DNA of 64,000 bases from M30B80 sp965656935 (GCA_965656935.1 CBFHMG010000006.1:1-64000); one strand, 5' to 3'; shown: positions 41,950-50,660, counted from the stretch's first letter. A program made the numbers and translations. The notes: a model not told the origin generated them from the letters alone.

Positions 41950-43116
41950 TCAGCCATGCGTGACGTCATGCCCGTAGAGCCATTCGAAACGATTGCTGGC
42001 GATATGGGGGGCGAAGCGAGCCGAGAGGCGCAGGGCGCTATGGGCTGCCAAGCGGTAAGGACCCGGGCGCAGGTGGTAGTTTTCGGCATTTCGGGACGCG
42101 GCCTCGACGATGCGTGCGCAGCGGGAGCGGCGGGTTTGCTCAAACTGGGTGAGCGCTGCGGGCTGACTATCGGCTTGATCGAGGCATTGGGCGAGCACCC
42201 ATGCATCTTCAAGCGCCATATTGGCCCCTTGGGCAAGGAAGGGCAGCGTTGGATGGGCCGCATCGCCAAGCAGCACGGCGTGACCATCCGCCCATGTTTT
42301 GGCAAGCGGGTGACGGTGAAGGCCCCAGAGATAGGTTTCTTCCACCTGATCCAGAAGGCTGCGAATCTCGGGGCAGAAATCCGTGAAGGCGCGGCGCAGA
42401 TGGGCGGGATCATCGCGGTGGTTCCAGCCCTCGGATGCCCAATTATCCCGCTCCTCGACCGCCACGATATTCACGAGGCTGCCATCCTTGATCGGGTAGC
42501 GCACCAGATGCCGCCCCGGCCCCATGAAAACATGGGCCTCGGGGGCAAGATTTGTCTCGGCGGGTACTGTAGCACGCCACGCCACTTGGCCTGTGAAGAA
42601 GGGACGGGATTTCGGGGCGAGCGTCGCGCGGGTTTTGGAATGAAGGCCATCTGCGCCGACCAGAAGGCCGATGGTTTCAGGTGTCCCATCCGCGAAACCG
42701 AGGGTCGCGCCGCCCTGCCCCGTCTCAACCGAAGTGACCTCGCGACCAAGCTCGAATGTGACGCCAGCCGCTTTGGCCGCGTCGAGCAAGAGGGTGATGA
42801 GATCGGCGCGATGGATGAAATAATAGGGGCGGTCGGCGCGGGTGAGCGGGAGGTGGAAGACCTCCGCCCCTTTGCGGAAATCGCGCAAGCGCACGGCCCT
42901 GCCGCGCGTTGCGGCCTGCGCCACGGCATCGCCCAGACCCAAGGCTTTGAGCACGACAAACCCGTTTGGGCTGACTTGGATGCCAGCACCGACCTCAGCG
43001 ATCTCGGCGGCTTGTTCAATCACCCGTACCTGCGCGCCGCGTTGTGCAAGGGCAATGGATGCCGCCAGCCCGCCAATGCCGGCCCCCAAAATGGTGATCA
43101 TATCTCCGCTCAGCAT
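41950..43116 (-). CDS. FAD-dependent aromatic-ring-type monooxygenase
   Basis: 388 residues. 'ITILGAGIGGLAASIALAQRG' is the Rossmann FAD site, 'LVGADGLHSKTRA' the GD-motif region and 'HAVLLGDAAHPTLPFLAQGAN' the second FAD motif, as in salicylate/4-hydroxybenzoate hydroxylases. Members hydroxylate or decarboxylate aromatic acids using NAD(P)H. No clustered catabolic genes point to a substrate. The start at 43116 is preferred over Met6 because the latter's Shine-Dalgarno would be only two bases away. Transcribed opposite to the Anbu operon, with a gap of 91 bases. Confidence 0.85.
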   Translation of the reverse strand: MLSGDMITILGAGIGGLAASIALAQRGAQVRVIEQAAEIAEVGAGIQVSPNGFVVLKALGLGDAVAQAATRGRAVRLRDFRKGAEVFHLPLTRADRPYYFIHRADLITLLLDAAKAAGVTFELGREVTSVETGQGGATLGFADGTPETIGLLVGADGLHSKTRATLAPKSRPFFTGQVAWRATVPAETNLAPEAHVFMGPGRHLVRYPIKDGSLVNIVAVEERDNWASEGWNHRDDPAHLRRAFTDFCPEIRSLLDQVEETYLWGLHRHPLAKTWADGHAVLLGDAAHPTLPFLAQGANMALEDAWVLAQCLDQADSQPAALTQFEQTRRSRCARIVEAASRNAENYHLRPGPYRLAAHSALRLSARFAPHIASNRFEWLYGHDVTHG

Positions 43117-43214
43117 CTCATATCCCCGATAACAAAAGGGCACCCTGAACGGATGCCCCTTAAGAAGTTCTGCCTGCCCGTAGCCGCGACCGATCATCGG
43201 CGCGGGCCACAGGA

Positions 43215-43637
43215 TCAATCGTCGCGATGGACCTTTTCACGGCGCTCGTGACGCTCTTGTGCTTCAAGGGTCATCGTCGCGATGGGGCGCGCGTCCAGAC
43301 GCTTGAGCGAGATCGGATCGCCCGTTTTCTCGCAATAGCCATATTCGCCCTCATCAATACGGCGCAGCGCCGAGTCGATCTTGGCAATCAGTTTGCGCTG
43401 GCGGTCCCGAGTGCGCAATTCAAGTGCGCGGTCGGTTTCTTCGCTGGCCCGATCTGCCACGTCAGGGATATTTCTTGTCCCGTCCTGAAGGCCGACAACA
43501 GTCCCACGGCTTTCTTCAAGAAGGTCTTCTTTCCAAGCAGTTAGCTTGCGGCGGAAATATTCAAGTTGACGCTCGTTCATGAATGGTTCGTCCTCGGCGG
43601 GACGATAGTCGTCAGCAAGAAAGTTCTCGGCTGTCAT
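43215..43637 (-). CDS. dksA: DksA-type RNA polymerase-binding transcription factor
   Basis: 140 residues. DksA works with ppGpp in the secondary channel of RNA polymerase. The coiled-coil has 'FRRKLTAWKEDLLEESRGTV' and the tip 'DVADRASEETDRALELRTRD'; the Asp at the tip region is kept. The globular part has only one Cys ('YGYCEKTGDPISLKRLDARP') instead of four, as in alphaproteobacterial DksA, so the zinc finger is degenerate. Start at 43637 gives 'MTAENFLADDYRPAED'. Divergent from the MoxR gene. R. sphaeroides DksA is of this type. Confidence 0.9.
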   Translation of the reverse strand: MTAENFLADDYRPAEDEPFMNERQLEYFRRKLTAWKEDLLEESRGTVVGLQDGTRNIPDVADRASEETDRALELRTRDRQRKLIAKIDSALRRIDEGEYGYCEKTGDPISLKRLDARPIATMTLEAQERHERREKVHRDD

Positions 43638-43818
43638 GTCGTTTCCCTCATTGATGTCGGGTGAACCCTGCAGGTCTAACACACGCCTGCACCCCGTCAT
43701 TCGCGCTCCGCTTACAGCAAGCAGCGGGCCTTGTCACGTGCAGAGTGCCCCTATATTGCCTATGGACGTTCAGCGCGTCACGATAGAGTGAAAACAGGTC
43801 AAAACTTCGGGAGTTGCC

Positions 43819-44661
43819 ATGAAATTCGACGGAACCGCCGACTATGTCGCAACCGAGGATTTGACCGTTGCGGTCAATGCCGCCGTCACCCTTGAGCGCC
43901 CCCTTTTGGTCAAGGGTGAGCCTGGAACCGGTAAAACCGAATTGGCGCGGCAAGTCTCGAAATCCTTGGGGCTTCCGATCATCGAATGGCATATCAAATC
44001 CACCACGCGCGCGCAGCAGGGCCTTTACGAATATGACGCCGTCAGCCGTTTGCGCGACAGCCAATTGGGCGATGAGCGCGTCAATGATGTGAAGAATTAC
44101 ATCAAACAGGGCAAGCTCTGGCAAGCCTTTGAGCAGCAGGGCAAATGCGTGTTGCTGATCGATGAGATCGACAAGGCCGATATCGAGTTTCCCAATGATC
44201 TGTTGCAGGAACTCGACCGGATGGAGTTCTTTGTCTATGAGACAGGCGAGACCGTCCGCGCCACCACCCGCCCGATCATCATCATCACATCGAATAACGA
44301 AAAAGAGCTGCCCGATGCCTTTTTGCGGCGCTGCTTTTTCCACTATATCCGCTTTCCCGAAATGGATGTGATGAAGAAGATCGTCGAGGTCCATCACCCT
44401 GATATCAAAGCCGATTTGCTGACCACAGCGCTCACGCAATTCTACGAGATTCGCGAGCAACAAGGGTTGAAGAAAAAGCCCTCGACCTCTGAGGTGCTGG
44501 ATTGGCTGAAGCTGCTTCTGGCCGAAGATCTTTCGCCTGAGGATTTGCAAAAAGATGCCGAGAATGCGCTTCCGAAACTGCATGGCGCGCTGTTGAAGAA
44601 TGAACAGGATGTGGCGTTGTTCGAGCGCCTTGCCTTTCTGGCACGCCGCCAAGGGCGCTAG
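43819..44661 (+). CDS. MoxR-family AAA+ ATPase
   Basis: 280 residues. Walker A 'LVKGEPGTGKTELARQ' (about 30-46), Walker B 'VLLIDEIDKADIEFPND', Sensor 1 'IIITSNNEKELPDAFLRRC'. MoxR ATPases act as chaperones with VWA-domain proteins, loading cofactors or activating complexes. The family-typical start 'MKFDGTADYVATEDLTVAVN' matches the CoxD-like subgroup. A CoxE-like VWA protein is encoded 2.2 kb downstream, with three other genes between them. Confidence 0.93.
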   Translation: MKFDGTADYVATEDLTVAVNAAVTLERPLLVKGEPGTGKTELARQVSKSLGLPIIEWHIKSTTRAQQGLYEYDAVSRLRDSQLGDERVNDVKNYIKQGKLWQAFEQQGKCVLLIDEIDKADIEFPNDLLQELDRMEFFVYETGETVRATTRPIIIITSNNEKELPDAFLRRCFFHYIRFPEMDVMKKIVEVHHPDIKADLLTTALTQFYEIREQQGLKKKPSTSEVLDWLKLLLAEDLSPEDLQKDAENALPKLHGALLKNEQDVALFERLAFLARRQGR

Positions 44662-44829
44662 CGCAAGACAGGGGCAAGGGCCTTGCCGCCCCCCGCGCCC
44701 ACTGCACAGTGGCCCTCGAAAAAGGCCAAAGGCGCGATCAAACGCTTTACATGGGGCGGAATAAACTGCATTTTCTGGGCTAACTGGCACGAAGAGGCCA
44801 GGCTTTATTGGCCAGATCGAGGCAGGCCC

Positions 44830-45279
44830 ATGACACCGGATTTTCGCATCCGCCCACTTGAGTTGGGCGATATGGCGCTATGGGAACCGCTTTGGCGGGA
44901 GTATTTGTCATTCTACAAAGCCAATCTGAGCGATGCCCAAATCGCCCTGACATTTTCACGCTATTGCGCCCCTGATCGCCAAGATATGAAGGCTTGGGTC
45001 GCTGTTGAGGGCGGAGAAATCCTTGGTCTATGCCATGTGATTATCCATTCGCATGGCTGGCATGAGGCCCCTGTCACCTATTTGCAGGATTTGTTTACAG
45101 CCCAAGCCGCCCGTGGGCGCGGTGTTGCGCGGGGCTTGATCACCACAATTTATGAGGATGCCGATAAAGCGGGCAGACCTTCGGTTTACTGGATGACGCA
45201 AGAGGGCAATGCCACCGCGCGCGCACTGTATGACCGGATCGCGGTCAAGACCGAATTCATTAAATATGCGAGAGGCTGA
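44830..45279 (+). CDS. GNAT-family N-acetyltransferase
   Basis: 149 residues. 'FRIRPLELGDMALWEPLWRE' starts the fold, and motif A 'LFTAQAARGRGVARGLITTI' provides the acetyl-CoA pyrophosphate loop (RGRGVA). 'WMTQEGNATARALYDRIAVK' is the C-terminal motif. Substrate unknown. It follows the MoxR gene by about 170 bases. The chosen start at 44830 gives the family N-terminus; a longer frame would have a low-complexity 49-residue extension. Confidence 0.88.
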   Translation: MTPDFRIRPLELGDMALWEPLWREYLSFYKANLSDAQIALTFSRYCAPDRQDMKAWVAVEGGEILGLCHVIIHSHGWHEAPVTYLQDLFTAQAARGRGVARGLITTIYEDADKAGRPSVYWMTQEGNATARALYDRIAVKTEFIKYARG

Positions 45280-45282
45280 GTA

Positions 45283-46656
45283 GTGTTAGTTCGTGTTGTT
45301 TCCCTGTTATCTCTCATGGCTCTTGGCGCCTGTATGCCAGGCGCGCAAATCTCGGATGTGGCGGAACGCAGGGTCGTGGCCCTGCCCGATATCATGCCAA
45401 GCATGGCCAGTTTTGGCGCGCCCAGTCCAACGCCGCCCTCCCGCTCGAATATCGCGATTGCCGAGGATATCCTTGACCTCAGCTTTGCTATGGAGACGGG
45501 CCGCCAACTCGAGACGATCTCGCGTTTTGAGGGGCCGATCAGCGTGACCATTGCACCGGGCGCGCCGGAAAACCTGTCGATTGATCTGGGGCGCCTACTG
45601 GGGCGCATGCGTCGTGAAGCACGGATCGATATTTCGCAGGTTCCTTTCTCCTCCGAGCAAAATGCCTCGGTCACAATCGAGACATTGCCGCGCGCAAGGA
45701 TGCAGCGCGTGGTGCCGCAAGCGGCCTGTTTCGTGGTGCCGCGTATCTCCAGTTGGTCGGAATTCCGCAGCCAGCGCGGCCAGCGCAGTCTGGATTGGAC
45801 CACCTTGCAAACCCGCGAGCGGGTTGCGGTTTTCATTCCCAATGATGTCAGCCCGCAAGAAATGCGCGATTGCCTGCATGAGGAAGTCAGCCAAGCCATC
45901 GGCCCCCTCAATGACCTCTACCGCCTGCCCGATAGCGTCTTTAATGACGACAATTTCAATGCGGTTCTGACGGGTTTCGATATGCTGGTTCTCAGGGTCT
46001 ATAACTCGGATAGCCTGCGCTCGGGCATGACCCGAGGCGAGGTTGCTGCCGCCCTTCCAAACCTGCTGGCGCGCTTCAACCCCAATGGCGCAGGCCGTGG
46101 CGGCGGCCCGAGCAGCGATACCCCCCGCGCATGGATCGACGCGATTGAAACGGCGCTTGGGGGCACTGCAAATGGCGCACGCCGCATTGCCGCAGCACAA
46201 CGCGCCGTCAGCATTGCCACGGAAGCAGGTTGGAACGACAACCGCACAGCCTTTGGCTATTTCGTGCTGGGACGGCTGAGTTTGGCCCGCGATGCCGAGG
46301 CCTCTTTCACCGCGTTCCAAAGTGCCTCGCGCATCTATTCCCAGCTTGATCCGCAATCGGTGCAACTGGCCCATGTGCGCATGCAATTGGCAGCCTTCGC
46401 GCTGAGCAATGGCGATGCCGAGGCCGCCTTGCAACTGACGGGGCTGGCCACGCCCGTTGCGCGCCGCGCCGAGAATGCGGCCCTATTGTCGACCTTGTTG
46501 ATGATGCGGGCCGAAGCCTTGGCGTTGTCGGGACGCGCCTCGGAGGCGCGAACTGTGCGGCTCGACTCTCTCGCTTGGGGTCGCTATGGGTTCGGCCGAG
46601 AGGCTGCGGTTGAAGAACGCTTGACCGAGATCGCCTCTCTCGCACCCGCTATCTGA
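45283..46656 (+). CDS. DUF2927 lipoprotein with C-terminal helical repeats
   Basis: 457 residues. GTG start right after the GNAT stop. 'VVSLLSLMALGAC' is a lipoprotein signal with lipobox LGAC. Residues about 60-245 hold a DUF2927 domain ('VSPQEMRDCLHEEVSQAIG', 'SVFNDDNFNAVLTGFDMLVL', 'YNSDSLRSGMTRGEV'), close in layout to the protein at 32363-33313. Residues about 280-440 are helical TPR-like repeats ('ARRIAAAQRAVSIATEAGW', 'SFTAFQSASRIYSQLDPQ', 'LQLTGLATPVARRAENAALL'). Envelope location is likely; function unknown. Confidence 0.8.
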   Translation: MLVRVVSLLSLMALGACMPGAQISDVAERRVVALPDIMPSMASFGAPSPTPPSRSNIAIAEDILDLSFAMETGRQLETISRFEGPISVTIAPGAPENLSIDLGRLLGRMRREARIDISQVPFSSEQNASVTIETLPRARMQRVVPQAACFVVPRISSWSEFRSQRGQRSLDWTTLQTRERVAVFIPNDVSPQEMRDCLHEEVSQAIGPLNDLYRLPDSVFNDDNFNAVLTGFDMLVLRVYNSDSLRSGMTRGEVAAALPNLLARFNPNGAGRGGGPSSDTPRAWIDAIETALGGTANGARRIAAAQRAVSIATEAGWNDNRTAFGYFVLGRLSLARDAEASFTAFQSASRIYSQLDPQSVQLAHVRMQLAAFALSNGDAEAALQLTGLATPVARRAENAALLSTLLMMRAEALALSGRASEARTVRLDSLAWGRYGFGREAAVEERLTEIASLAPAI

Positions 46657-46680
46657 CACCGCCTTAGGCAGAGGTTTTCC

Positions 46681-46854
46681 ATGATCCCCCTTCCCGCACT
46701 TATCGGTCTTGTCGCAGGGCTGGCCCTCGGCCTGTTCACCGCCTATCGCAAAAAGGGCAATAAGCTCGACCTGCTGCATTATTCGGTTGTGATGGGGCTG
46801 ATCGGCCTGACCTTGGGCTATTTCATCATGCTTGTGGTTCCCGCGCCTGCGTGA
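46681..46854 (+). CDS. small membrane protein, 57 aa
   Basis: An ORF below the usual length cut-off, with two hydrophobic helices ('LPALIGLVAGLALGLFTAY' and 'SVVMGLIGLTLGYFIMLVV') joined by the basic loop 'RKKGNKLDLLHY'. Upstream 'GGCAGAGG' is a fair ribosome-binding site. The stop is 13 bases before the CoxE-like gene, so translation is probably linked. It has the look of an apo-complex membrane subunit; no name is given. Confidence 0.65.
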   Translation: MIPLPALIGLVAGLALGLFTAYRKKGNKLDLLHYSVVMGLIGLTLGYFIMLVVPAPA

Positions 46855-46867
46855 CAGGTTTGGAACT

Positions 46868-48052
46868 ATGTTCCTGCCGTTTTTCGAAACTCTGCGATCT
46901 GCCAAAATTCCCGTAAGCCTGCGGGAATATCTGGCTTTTCTGGAAGGGGTTTCAAAAGGTCTGGTGACCTATGATCTTGACGGGTTCTATTACCTTGCCC
47001 GCACCGCGATGGTGAAGGATGAACGCCATCTGGATCGCTTTGACCGCGCCTTTGCCCATGCCTTCGCGGGGCTTGAAAAAATCACCCCCGAGCAAGTATT
47101 GGAAGCGGCAGAAATTCCGCAGGACTGGTTGGAGAAACTGGCCGAGAAATTCCTATCCGAGGAAGAACGCGCCGAGATCGACGCTCTTGGCGGGTTTGAC
47201 AAGCTGATGGAGACCTTGCGCGAAAGGCTCAAGGAACAAGACAGCCGCCACCAAGGGGGCAATAAATGGATCGGCACAGCGGGCACCTCGCCCTTCGGAG
47301 CCTTTGGCTTCAATCCTGAAGGGGTGCGCATCGGCCAGAATGGCAGCCGCCACCAGCGCGCTGTCAAGGTTTGGGACAAGCGCGATTTCAAGAACCTTGA
47401 TGGCGATGTCGAGCTTGGCACCCGCAATATCAAGGTCGCACTCAAACGGCTACGCCAATGGGCGCGCGACGGGGCGGAAGAGGAACTGGACCTTGACGGC
47501 ACGATCCGCGCCACCGCCGAGCAAGGCTATCTTGATGTCAAAACGCGGCCCGAAAGACGCAATGCCGTCAAAGTGCTGCTGTTTCTCGATGTCGGCGGCT
47601 CGATGGACCCGCATATCAAACTGGTCGAGGAATTGTTCTCGGCGGCGCGGGCGGAATTCAAACATCTTGAGCATTATTATTTCCACAATTGCCTCTATGA
47701 GGCCGTGTGGCGCGACAATAAACGCCGCTGCACCGAGCAAATCCCGACATGGGAGGTGCTCAATACCTATGGCTCTGATTACAAATGCATTTTCGTGGGC
47801 GATGCCTCAATGAGCCCCTATGAGATCGCGGTGCCAGGCGGTGCAAACGAGCATTGGAACGAGGAAGCGGGGCAGGTCTGGCTGGATCGGGCGCGTGCCA
47901 AATGGCCCAATCACCTCTGGATCAATCCGCTGCCCGAAAGACATTGGCCCTATACGCAATCGGTCGGCATGATCTCGAAGATTTTCGAGGGGCAGATGGT
48001 GCCGATGACGCTGGAAGGGATTGATCAGGGCATGCGGGAATTGGGGCGGTAA
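46868..48052 (+). CDS. CoxE-like VWA-domain protein
   Basis: 394 residues. 'MFLPFFETLRSAKIPVSLRE' is the CoxE/YeaD-like start, and the von Willebrand A domain occupies the C-terminal 200 residues, with the MIDAS 'LFLDVGGSMDPHI' (DxGxS) and a downstream Asp in 'FVGDASMSPYEI'. The family works with MoxR-type ATPases; the matching MoxR is upstream at 43819-44661. The start at 46868 is preferred over 46832, since 'MFLPFFETLR' is the conserved beginning. Confidence 0.9.
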   Translation: MFLPFFETLRSAKIPVSLREYLAFLEGVSKGLVTYDLDGFYYLARTAMVKDERHLDRFDRAFAHAFAGLEKITPEQVLEAAEIPQDWLEKLAEKFLSEEERAEIDALGGFDKLMETLRERLKEQDSRHQGGNKWIGTAGTSPFGAFGFNPEGVRIGQNGSRHQRAVKVWDKRDFKNLDGDVELGTRNIKVALKRLRQWARDGAEEELDLDGTIRATAEQGYLDVKTRPERRNAVKVLLFLDVGGSMDPHIKLVEELFSAARAEFKHLEHYYFHNCLYEAVWRDNKRRCTEQIPTWEVLNTYGSDYKCIFVGDASMSPYEIAVPGGANEHWNEEAGQVWLDRARAKWPNHLWINPLPERHWPYTQSVGMISKIFEGQMVPMTLEGIDQGMRELGR

Positions 48053-48091
48053 CCTATTGCCGCACCCCCTTCCCCGCCCCATATCACCCTT

Positions 48092-48787
48092 ATGTTGAAA
48101 CTTACCCCAATCCTTCTGGCCATCGGCTATGCGCTGGTGATGTATCAATTCTCAAGCTGGCGGCTCAAGCGCGAGCTGGATGAGAAATCGAGCGAATTGG
48201 CCGATCCGCGCCTGAAAGCGCTGACAGACCGCATGGCCGAGGCTTTGGAGATCGAGCGTATCCGCGTGCATCTCTATGAGGTTGATCCCGTCAATGGTTT
48301 AGCAGCCCCTGACGGGCGGATTTTCCTGACCCGCGGATTTTACAACAAATACCGTGCCGGCGAGGTGACGGATGAGGAATTGGCCAGCGTGATCGCGCAT
48401 GAATTGGGCCATGTTGCTTTGGGCCATGCGCGGCGCAGGATGATTGATTTTTCGGGGCAGAATGCGATCCGCATTGCATTGGCCAGTTTGCTGGGGCGGT
48501 TGATCCCGATTGCTGCAATCGGCATCTGGATTGCCAATGCGCTGACAGGGCTGATTGCAGCACGGCTGTCGCGGCAGGATGAATATGAAGCCGATGCCTA
48601 TGCCTCGGCGCTTCTGGTCAAGGCAGGGATCGGCACAGCGCCGCAGATCTCGCTTTTTCGCAAATTGGAAGATCTGACGGGAATGGGCGGGCGCGGCGCG
48701 CCTGCTTGGCTGATTAGCCACCCAAAAACATCCGACCGTATCCGCGCGATCGAGGCGATGGAGACCCGCTGGCAGCAGCAGGACTAA
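48092..48787 (+). CDS. M48-family membrane metallopeptidase
   Basis: 231 residues. One N-terminal helix ('LTPILLAIGYALVMYQF') and one central hydrophobic stretch (about 128-155) flank the zinc site 'IAHELGHVALGHARR' (HELGH, near residue 108). 'DEYEADAYASALLVKAG' carries the third zinc ligand Glu. This layout matches M48 proteases such as HtpX/Oma1-like bacterial members that act in membrane-protein quality control. Short compared with HtpX (about 290), so it is a smaller subfamily. Transcribed about 40 bases after the CoxE gene. Confidence 0.87.
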   Translation: MLKLTPILLAIGYALVMYQFSSWRLKRELDEKSSELADPRLKALTDRMAEALEIERIRVHLYEVDPVNGLAAPDGRIFLTRGFYNKYRAGEVTDEELASVIAHELGHVALGHARRRMIDFSGQNAIRIALASLLGRLIPIAAIGIWIANALTGLIAARLSRQDEYEADAYASALLVKAGIGTAPQISLFRKLEDLTGMGGRGAPAWLISHPKTSDRIRAIEAMETRWQQQD

Positions 48788-48838
48788 GACGCGCGCTTTG
48801 AGGGGGCGCTGCCCCCGCCGCGCGCTGACGCGCGCGCC

Positions 48839-48870
48839 TCCCCCGAAGTGTTTTTCAAACAAAGATAGAG
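48839..48870 (+). repeat. dispersed intergenic element, copy 2
   Basis: 'TCCCCCGAAGTGTTTTTCAAACAAAGAT' after the M48 gene resembles the block at 41890-41917 (shared core 'GAAGT.TTTTTCAA.CAAAGAT'). Upstream GGGGGC/GCCCCC (48802-48816) and GCGCGC pairs make strong hairpins that could end transcription. Confidence 0.5.
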
Positions 48871-48871
48871 C

Positions 48872-49417
48872 TTAACTGTCCAGCGCTTTGCCAAGCCGTG
48901 GCAGGCGTGCGCGTTTCATAAGGGCGCGCAAGCTCATGGTTTGCCCTGCGAGGCTTTCGAAGCGGTGATGGACCGAGCGGGTGATCTGCTCGATCTTGGC
49001 GGGGTGATCCATCCAGAGACCGTAGAGATAGGCATCAGGGTGCAGCGCTTGCAGCGCATGGCCTTCCAATTCACGGCGCGGGAAATCCTTGAGGTTCAGG
49101 GTCAGAATTGCCTCAGCTCCGCCTGCGATTGCGCTTGCCAGAACATGGATATCATTGGGGTCGGGCAGCCAAAGCTGCGCCTCAAGCGTGGGGGCGGGGG
49201 CGATCTCGGCCTCAGGATATGTGGCGCGCAGCATAGTGATTTCGCCGCGCGCGATGGTCTCATCGCCAGCGCCGCCATTTTTGAGGGCCGCGCGCGCCCA
49301 TTCCTCGAAGATACGCGCAGACCAGATCGGGGTGATCAGGCCCGCATCCGCCAAGCCCATGACGATCTCGCGCAGGACGGTTGGATAGAGGGTGCAGGCA
49401 TCAAGGCAGAGCTTCAC
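48872..49417 (-). CDS. PIN-domain protein
   Basis: 181 residues. 'MKLCLDACTLYPTVLREIVMG' has the first catalytic Asp (LDAC), 'DPNDIHVLASAIAGGAEAIL' and 'LNLKDFPRRELEGHALQALH' supply further acidic residues of the PIN nuclease site. Many PIN proteins are VapC-type ribonucleases. A start codon overlap of 4 bases with the upstream methyltransferase stop shows tight coupling. I remember this PIN/methyltransferase pair as conserved in Rhodobacterales (Rhodobacter RSP_2648/2647). There is no small antitoxin ORF next to it, so a toxin-antitoxin role is unlikely. Confidence 0.85.
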   Translation of the reverse strand: MKLCLDACTLYPTVLREIVMGLADAGLITPIWSARIFEEWARAALKNGGAGDETIARGEITMLRATYPEAEIAPAPTLEAQLWLPDPNDIHVLASAIAGGAEAILTLNLKDFPRRELEGHALQALHPDAYLYGLWMDHPAKIEQITRSVHHRFESLAGQTMSLRALMKRARLPRLGKALDS

Positions 49418-50622
49418 GTCAGCAGCCGGAATGCCAATACCTTGAGATATCCGGTTTCGGTCAAGGCGGGATGTTGGGGATGATCGGCACCTGCAAAGCC
49501 CGTATAGAGCAAGCGCGGCTCGCGCCCTGCTTTGCCGATCCCGCGCAAACAGGCCGCGCGGAATTTACCGAGATCGGCCGCATGCGAGCAGGAACACAAG
49601 ATCAATGTTCCCCCCTCGCCGACCAATGTGACCGCGTGCCGCGCGATGCGTTCATAGGCGCGCAGGCCTTGCTCGAGTGCATTTTTGCTCGGGGCAAAAG
49701 CGGGTGGGTCTGCGATCACGAGATCGAAGCTTTCCCCCTCGGTGGCCAAAGCCTCGAGCGTGGAGAAGGCATCCCCCTGACGGGTGGCGAAACGATCCGC
49801 CACGCCCATAGCTTGCGCGCCTTGTTCGGCGAGGTCGAGCGCTGGCTTTGAGGCATCAACCGCCAAGGCGCTTTGGGCACCCGCCGCGAGGCTGGCCAAA
49901 GCAAAACCGCCGACATGGGAAAAGACATCAAGCACTTTCGCGTCTTTGGCCATGGAGGCCGCGAAGGCATGATTGGGGCGTTGATCATAGAAGAGGCCCG
50001 TTTTCTGCCCGCCCATAATATCGGCCATATAGGTTGCGCCATTCATCGCCACAGGGATGGCGGCCTCAGGCGCGCTGCCCGCAAGAACGATCATTTCTTC
50101 GGGCAGGCCTTCGGCGGCACGGGCGCGGCTTGTACCATTCTTGATCAAGGTGGTGCAGCCTGTCAGATCAAGCAGCACGTCTGCGATAATCTCCAGCCTG
50201 TCTTCCAGCCAGATCGCATTGGGTTGCATCACCAGAGTGTCGCCAAAGCGGTCAACGATCAGGCCAGGCAAGGCATCGCCTTCGGCATGGATGAGGCGGT
50301 AGAAGGGCGCGGCGAACAGTGTGTCCCGCAGGGCAAGTGCAGCCCCGATTTTGGCGCGGAACCATGCAGCATCGATCACGGCGGCAGGGTCGCGGTCCAG
50401 TAGGCGCAGGGCGATCTTGGCCTCAACGGTGGCCACGCCGAGCCCGAGCGGATGGCGCTCATTATCCTCGAGAACGGCCAAAGCCCCCGCAGGAATATTG
50501 CGGGAGCGGCGATCAAGCACGAGATCATCAGACCATGCCCAAGGATGGCCAAACCGGATACGGCGGGCATCGGCTTTGGGTTTCAGGCGAAGGGCGGGCA
50601 AATCTTGAAGGGGCGTTGTCAT
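49414..50622 (-). CDS. PUA-containing class I SAM-dependent RNA methyltransferase (RlmI-like)
   Basis: 402 residues. An N-terminal PUA-like domain ('LKPKADARRIRFGHPWAWSD') precedes an RlmI/RlmK-type methyltransferase: 'KVLDVFSHVGGFALASLAAG' is SAM motif I, 'FDLVIADPPAFAPSKN' the DPPxF active-site motif, and 'CSCSHAADLGKFRAAC' a family-typical Cys-rich segment. Such enzymes make m5C in 23S rRNA. The start at 50622 is followed by a normal N-terminus. It is co-transcribed with the PIN gene downstream. Confidence 0.9.
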   Translation of the reverse strand: MTTPLQDLPALRLKPKADARRIRFGHPWAWSDDLVLDRRSRNIPAGALAVLEDNERHPLGLGVATVEAKIALRLLDRDPAAVIDAAWFRAKIGAALALRDTLFAAPFYRLIHAEGDALPGLIVDRFGDTLVMQPNAIWLEDRLEIIADVLLDLTGCTTLIKNGTSRARAAEGLPEEMIVLAGSAPEAAIPVAMNGATYMADIMGGQKTGLFYDQRPNHAFAASMAKDAKVLDVFSHVGGFALASLAAGAQSALAVDASKPALDLAEQGAQAMGVADRFATRQGDAFSTLEALATEGESFDLVIADPPAFAPSKNALEQGLRAYERIARHAVTLVGEGGTLILCSCSHAADLGKFRAACLRGIGKAGREPRLLYTGFAGADHPQHPALTETGYLKVLAFRLLT

Positions 50623-50660
50623 ACGCCCCCTCTACTCTGGTTTTGAGCTTTCGGAAAGGG

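Noticed and set aside
41821..43251. 476-codon plus-strand frame antisense to the FAD monooxygenase
   Set aside because: The minus-strand product has full FAD motifs; the opposite frame has none and begins inside the Anbu gene.
48872..49417. VapBC-type toxin-antitoxin module
   Set aside because: No antitoxin-sized ORF is adjacent; the PIN gene is coupled to a methyltransferase gene instead.
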